DNA of 64,000 bases from Populus alba. Lineage: Eukaryota; Streptophyta; Magnoliopsida; Malpighiales; Salicaceae. Under the pieces are notes generated by a model. The model did not search any database, was not told where the DNA came from, and saw only the letters and a list, made by a program, of their open reading frames with translations. Location of the stretch: assembly GCF_005239225.2 (NCBI RefSeq), contig NC_133299.1:14991154-15055153 (forward strand), given 5' to 3'. Positions 58,925-64,000 of this stretch are shown here, piece after piece; the first letter of the stretch is position 1, and every line of letters starts with the position of its first letter. The translations under genes and the position numbers were made by a program.

Positions 58925-59215
58925 TGACACAACAAGAAAATTAACAGAGGGATTCTCACGTTCACCCTCAAAAGTTTATCTGGAATCCACCAGAAATATG
59001 AGAGAAGTCTCAAAAACTGTATTGAATATTTTGGAATACCAAGTGCTTGTAAGGCAATGCTTACGTTGTCTATTTATTCTACTTGTAACATGCATGATTA
59101 ATTATACCTATTGAATGCTATTTAAATCTTAGCGTACAATACTCATGACCTTTTTGTCTTCACTATGCACCTATCAATTTGTGCTTTAAATTCCCCTACC
59201 AAACATTCTGCATCA
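58925..59215 (-). repeat. 3' LTR of the Ty3/gypsy element
   Basis: Begins TGATGCAGAATG on the minus strand and matches 63689-63977. The purine-rich AAAGTGGAAGAATT lies just before it (59216-59229) and is a likely polypurine tract. The pol frame continues into this LTR and stops at 59143. Confidence 0.88.
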
Positions 59216-62200
59216 AATTCTTCCACTTTGAAAGAACTCGCCTCTGAGTTATCTTCAGAATAAAGAGCTTCATCTTCATGATACTCATACAAATCTATAA
59301 CATTAAAAGTGCTTGAAATTCCCATAGATGCAGGCAGTTCAATAACATAGGCATTATCATTAATCTTCCTCAAAATCTTATAAGGTCCATACTTGTACGA
59401 CCTCAGCTTGTTGTAGGTTCCAACAGGGAATCGCTCCTTTCTGAGAAAAATCCATCACATAATCTCCTTCATTGAAAACTTTAGCATGCCTATGCTTGTC
59501 TGCAACAACTTTATACCTAGCATTGGTTTTTTCCAGCTTATCTCACACTTCTTCTTTAACCTCAATAACGTCTTTAGCCATATGTTGAGCTCCTATGCTA
59601 ACTTCATGAGCTTTGGGAAGTTTTACCAAGTCAACGACATGGTTAGGAACTGAAGTATATACCAAAGAGAAAGGAGACTTTCATGTGGCACTATGAACCA
59701 TGTTATTGTAAGCAAACTCCACTTGCGACAAGGTATTATCCCACTTCTTTGGTTTATTAATACAAACACTTTGAACCATATTGCCAAGCGTTCTATTAGT
59801 CACCTCTGTCTGGCCATCTGTTTGTAGATGTGTTGTACTGCTACGCTTTAATGTAGTACAAAAGAGCTTCCATAGAGTAATCCAGAAGTGACTCAGAAAT
59901 TTGGTGTCACGATTAGATGTAATAGTTTTGGGTACACCATGCAAATGCACCACCTCCCTGAAAAACAGTTTAGCTATGCGAGTAGCGTCAGAAGTCTTTC
60001 TACAAGCTATATAATGTGCCATCTTAGAGAATCTATCAACCATAACAAACACAAAATCAACCCCACTTTGGGTTCGAGGAAGCCCCAACACAAAATCCAT
60101 GGACAAGTCTTGCCAAATATCGCTAGGAACCGGTAAAGGCATATAAAAACCAGTATTTTAAGCTTGACCCTTTGACACCTAACAAACATAGCAGTTTCTC
60201 ATAATTTTGCCAACATCCTTCTTCAACTAAGGCAAAAAATAACATTCCTCAACTCCTACAATAGTTTTGTTTCTTCCTAGGTGCCCGCTAAATCCACCTC
60301 TATGAATATCTTGAATAAGCTTCTCTCGTAAGGATGAGCTGGGAATGCATAACCTGTTGCCTTTAAACAAATATCCTTCTCTCATATGGTAGTCTGAAAC
60401 AGGTTGACTCTGAGCACACTTCACCCAAACTTCTTTGAAATCAAGATTAGCTTTATATAACTCCTTTAAAAATTCAAATCCCAGAATCTCTTGTGCTAAA
60501 GTAATCAACAAGTCTGCTCTCTGACTCAAAGCATTAACAACAGATTGAGAGATTGAGATTTATGGTTAATCACAAAAGGAAACTTCTGAAGGAAAGTGGC
60601 CCATTTGACATGCATTTTACTCACACTCTTCTAGCTGTTGATGAACTTCATGGCTTTATGGTCAGTGTAAAGAACAAATTCTCGTTGCACTAGATTATGC
60701 TCCCATTGCTTCAACGCACGCACAACTACATAAAATTCCTAATCATAAGTACTCCACTTTTGACGGGCTTCACTTAATTTTTCATTGAAGAATGCCACTG
60801 GTCTTTTCTTTTGAGACAACATAGCTCCCACTCCCAATCCACTTGCATCACATTTGACTTCGAATATCTTTTCAAAATTGGGAAGGGCCAAAACTAGTGC
60901 AGTGCTAAGCTTTTCTTTAGTCAACGCAAAACTTTTATCATATGCTTCACCCTAATGAAACTTCCATTGCTTGAGACATTCAGTAATAGGGGTTGCAAGG
61001 GTACTAGAGTTTCGTACAAAACGCCTATAAAAAGTATCAAGGCAATGGAAACTATGGAACTTACTTATAGTCTTTGGAGTTGGTCATTCTCTGATTGCAC
61101 GTACTTTGTCCTGATCCATATGAATTCCATCTTCGCTAACAATATACCCCAAAAATAGTAATTTATTTATGAAGAATGTGCACTTCTTCAAAATAATATA
61201 AAGCTTTTTCTATTTCAAAACATCCAGAACCTGTCTTAAATGCACCAAATGTTCTTCTTTGTTTTTACTGTAAATTAGAATATCATCAAAATACATAACT
61301 ACAAATGACCTAGTAAAAGGACGTAAAACCTGGTTCATGAGTCACATGAAAGAACTTGGTGCATTCATACAGACCTTCATTGCTCTTAAATATCGTCTTC
61401 CATTCATCCCCTAGTTTAATTCGATTCTGATGATAGCTACTACACAAATCAATTTTCGAAAACACCTTGGAACCCTCGAGGACATCCAACATATCCTCCA
61501 ACCGCGGAATTGAAAATCTATATTTGATGGTGATTTTATTAATGGCTCTACTGTCAACACACATACTCCAAGTGTTTTATTTTTTTGGCACTAGCAAGAC
61601 AGGAACTACACAAGGACTCATGCTCTCACGAATAAATCCTTTTTTCAGTAGCTCTTCGATCTTCTTCTTCAAGATCACATTTTCCTTCAAACTCATCCGA
61701 TAATAGGGAAGATTAGGTAGGCTTGCTCCAGGGACTAAATCAATCTGATGTTGAATATCTCGCATAGGAGGAAGTTGTGCTGGTAAATCTTTAGAAACCA
61801 GATCTTCATACTCGCTCAAAATTTCCTGCACTTCTTTTTGAACGTGACTTGAAACAACATTTGTCATCATAAGCCCTTTAAGTACAATTGGATACATGAA
61901 TCCAACTTCTTTAATAATGTCTTCAAACTCGTGGCCATTCTTGGAGATACCTAGAAAATTTGAACTCCTAGCTTATGGTTTTTCTAATTTTCCAGATTGA
62001 TCAACAGGAGCAAGTGCAATTTTATGAGAACCCCACTCAAAGATAAACACATTATCACGCCCTTTATGGGTAGCATCAATATCAAACTGTCAAGGCCTTC
62101 CTAGTAATACATGGCTAGCATCCATATCAATTACATCACACTAAATCTCATGTTTGTAATGCTTACCAATAGAAAGAGGAACCCTGCATGCTTCTGTCGC

Positions 62201-63658
62201 CTTTACTAATGGTTCTCTCTTCACCCACCCTAACATATAAGGATTCTTATGCTTCCCTGTTGTAAGTTTTAAATAATCAACCAGCTTTTGTGACACAAAA
62301 TTCTCACAGCTGCCACCATCTACAATCAATGTGCACACCTTGTTTTCAATAGAACATAAGGAACGAAATATGTGATTCCTCTATCCTTCTTGTTTAGGCA
62401 AAAAGAGAGCTCGTTGTAGCACTATGCTGAGCACTTCGTCTTCTTTAATAGCAGTACAATTCATCATCAAATTTACAACCTCATTATTATCTTCATATGC
62501 AAACTCAGCCCCATCATAATCATCATCATAATTTCCACTATGATCATTAGCTTCTTTGGTTCCTTCTACAAGGTTGGCTTGCTTCCACTTGGGACAATTA
62601 TTGGATCAATGGCCAGGCTGGAAACACCTATAGCAAACATCACCAGTTGCTCTAGCGTATGGTCCATGGTTTGGTCTCTGATTTCGATTCTGATTTATGT
62701 CATTGTTCTAACTGCTCTATCCTCTGTAATTTTGCCCTTTATAATTATTTCTTTGGATCGGCTGGACCATTTTCTTCTCTTTGTTAGGAACATAAGAATA
62801 TGCTGCCTTCCTTGGGTAATTATTGTTGTTACAATAATTCATTTTTTTCTCCTTTAGTTCACGTTCTTTCAGGTTTTTCTCTAACTGTTGTGCCTTCATA
62901 GCCATATTTTGAGCCTCATGGATGTCCTAGAAAACCCGATTTTATCCTGTATTGACATAATTAATCCATTAACTCATCTTGATACCATCTGCCCTTGAGT
63001 CTCATTCAACGAATTTCTCTCTGCCAACCATAGGAACTCGTCAGTATAATCTTCTACTGCCTTGCTTCCCTGGGTACAATTATGGTAGAGGTGATAGAGA
63101 TGCTGGTCATAATCTACTGGAAGGAAACGGTCCATCATCAATTGTTTCATCCTACACCATGTCTTGACTGATTGTTTGGCCTGCCTTTGCCGTGACTTCT
63201 GCAAATTATCCCACTATATAGCTGCACTCCCCTTTAAATGAAAAGTTGATATCTTAGTCATCCTCTCCTCTGGTACCAATATAATCTTAAAACATCTCTC
63301 TACCTCCACAAGCCAATCTAAAAATCCTTCAATGGATAGATGGCCATTAAAATAAAAGATGTCGGTCTTTATCCGATAATCTTCAATGGGTTGTTGATTA
63401 TTTAGATTAGCAGCAAATGGGTTCTCGGGACGTTCCATCTCCTCCTCAGAATTCGATTCAATCTCCTCCCGTTGACGACGACCATTGTGGTTGCCTCAGT
63501 CGCCACCATGTCGGTTATCTTGTTCATTGTTGTTGTTTCCCATGTTAAGAAGCAATTGCCGAATCTCTTCAACGCTCGTAGCAAGAGCGTCAAACTCTCT
63601 CCTGGAAACTAGTTCCCCACCAGGAAGGGGTCGATTATTGTTCGGGTCATTCGCCATC
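59143..63658 (-). pseudogene. Gag-Pol of the Ty3/gypsy element, interrupted by many stops
   Basis: The start MANDPNNNRPLPGG is at 63658. Gag core: RIKTDIFYFNGHLSIEGFLD near 63300-63380; CCHC knuckle CYRC...NNCPKW near 62590-62640. Protease: [12 protein letters not shown] near 62300-62330. Reverse transcriptase: 61897-61250, with YFDD at 61293-61282. RNase [17 protein letters not shown] near 60820-60870. Integrase: [14 protein letters not shown] near 60270-60310, then [11 protein letters not shown] and [10 protein letters not shown] (60142-59681). The frame ends at 59143 with [16 protein letters not shown]. Many stops look like C-to-T changes, such as the one inside the knuckle. The usual SDRD of integrase reads SNRD, which removes a catalytic Asp. 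It would have copied the element through RNA; it cannot now. Confidence 0.88.
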
Positions 63659-63674
63659 GAGCCAAGGCAAACCT

Positions 63675-63686
63675 GCTCTGATACCA
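63675..63686 (-). other. Primer binding site, initiator tRNA-Met
   Basis: The minus strand reads TGGTATCAGAGC two bases after the LTR end, the standard plant retrotransposon site complementary to initiator tRNA-Met. Confidence 0.92.
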
Positions 63687-63688
63687 AT

Positions 63689-63977
63689 TGAAGCAAAGAA
63701 AATTAATAGAGGGATCCTTACATTTACCCTCAAAAGTTTGTCTAGAATCAACCAAAAATATGAGAAAAGTCTCAAAGACTATATTGAATATTTTGGAATA
63801 CCAAGTGCTTGTAAGGCAATGCTTACGTTGTCTATTTATTCTACTTGTAACATGCATGATTAATTATACCTATTGTATGTTATTTAAATCTTAGCGTACA
63901 ATACTCATGACCTTTTCTTCTTCACTATGCATCTATCAATTTGTGCTTCAAATTCCCCTGCCAAGCGTTCTGCATCA
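63689..63977 (-). repeat. 5' LTR of the Ty3/gypsy element
   Basis: Starts TGATGCAGAACG and ends TTTGCTTCA on the minus strand; pairs with 58925-59215. Confidence 0.88.
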
Positions 63978-64000
63978 TTGTAATTGAAAGATTTGGGATT

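Larger units (their letters stand above)
58925..63977 (-). mobile_element. Complete but decayed Ty3/gypsy LTR retrotransposon
   Basis: It is 5053 bp with LTRs of about 290 bp, and TTGTA occurs on both sides (58920-58924 and 63978-63982). The minus strand has, in order: 5' LTR, an initiator tRNA-Met primer site, gag with a CCHC knuckle, protease, reverse transcriptase, RNase H and integrase. The gene order protease-RT-RH-integrase identifies Ty3/gypsy; the small size and short LTRs resemble compact chromoviruses, but no chromodomain was recognised. LTRs differ by roughly 7-9% by eye, so the insertion is not recent. Confidence 0.9.

Overview
This window is nuclear DNA from a woody eudicot, most likely a poplar or willow relative. 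That assignment is an inference from the close WRKY33-type and CASP-like genes, the very AT-rich intergenic DNA, GT-AG introns and dense plant-type transposons; no database was searched. Host genes are few. A two-domain WRKY33-type transcription factor gene (18619-20952, +) faces a CASP-like four-helix membrane protein gene (21800-23603, -). Farther right lie two LURP-one-related (LOR) gene copies (46373-47357 intact, 53324-54508 frameshifted), plus a short relic of a third near 37.4 kb. A LOG-type cytokinin-activating enzyme ORF without introns (41770-42423, -) sits inside a mobile element.

Most of the rest is nested mobile DNA. Left: a hAT transposon (2270-15608, 8-bp target duplication with one mismatch) is split by a 9.67-kb LTR retrotransposon (5250-14920, target duplication TACCC). 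That element has a Tat/Ogre-type Gag and tRNA-Arg primer site but no pol, and its 3' untranslated part holds two kinds of tandem repeats. Middle: SINEs, a degenerate tandem repeat with an internal hairpin, and AT-rich dispersed repeats fill 24-31 kb. A 500-N gap (31106-31605) is followed by rearranged Tat-like sequence with about 16 copies of a 90-bp repeat and a reverse-strand LTR.

Right: a non-autonomous CACTA element (37959-45171, target duplication ATA) contains a reverse-strand LTR retrotransposon (38779-44446, target duplication ATGAG) in which the LOG ORF occupies the place normally held by gag-pol. Two LOR genes then follow in a direct duplication of about 3.7-3.9 kb. Each is fused at its 3' end to the subterminal repeats of a CACTA element that carries a decayed Ptta/En/Spm-type (PF03004) gene. 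A Tat-like solo LTR with three 222-bp tandem repeats separates the two units. At the right end a TNP2-type CACTA transposase fragment is interrupted by a complete but decayed 5.05-kb Ty3/gypsy element (58925-63977, target duplication TTGTA).

The most notable structures are the LOG-carrying retrotransposon nested in a CACTA element, the LOR-CACTA fusions, and the gag-only retrotransposon with satellite-like 3' repeats. Boundaries marked by target duplications are read directly from sequence; family names rest on recognised motifs and still need similarity searches.
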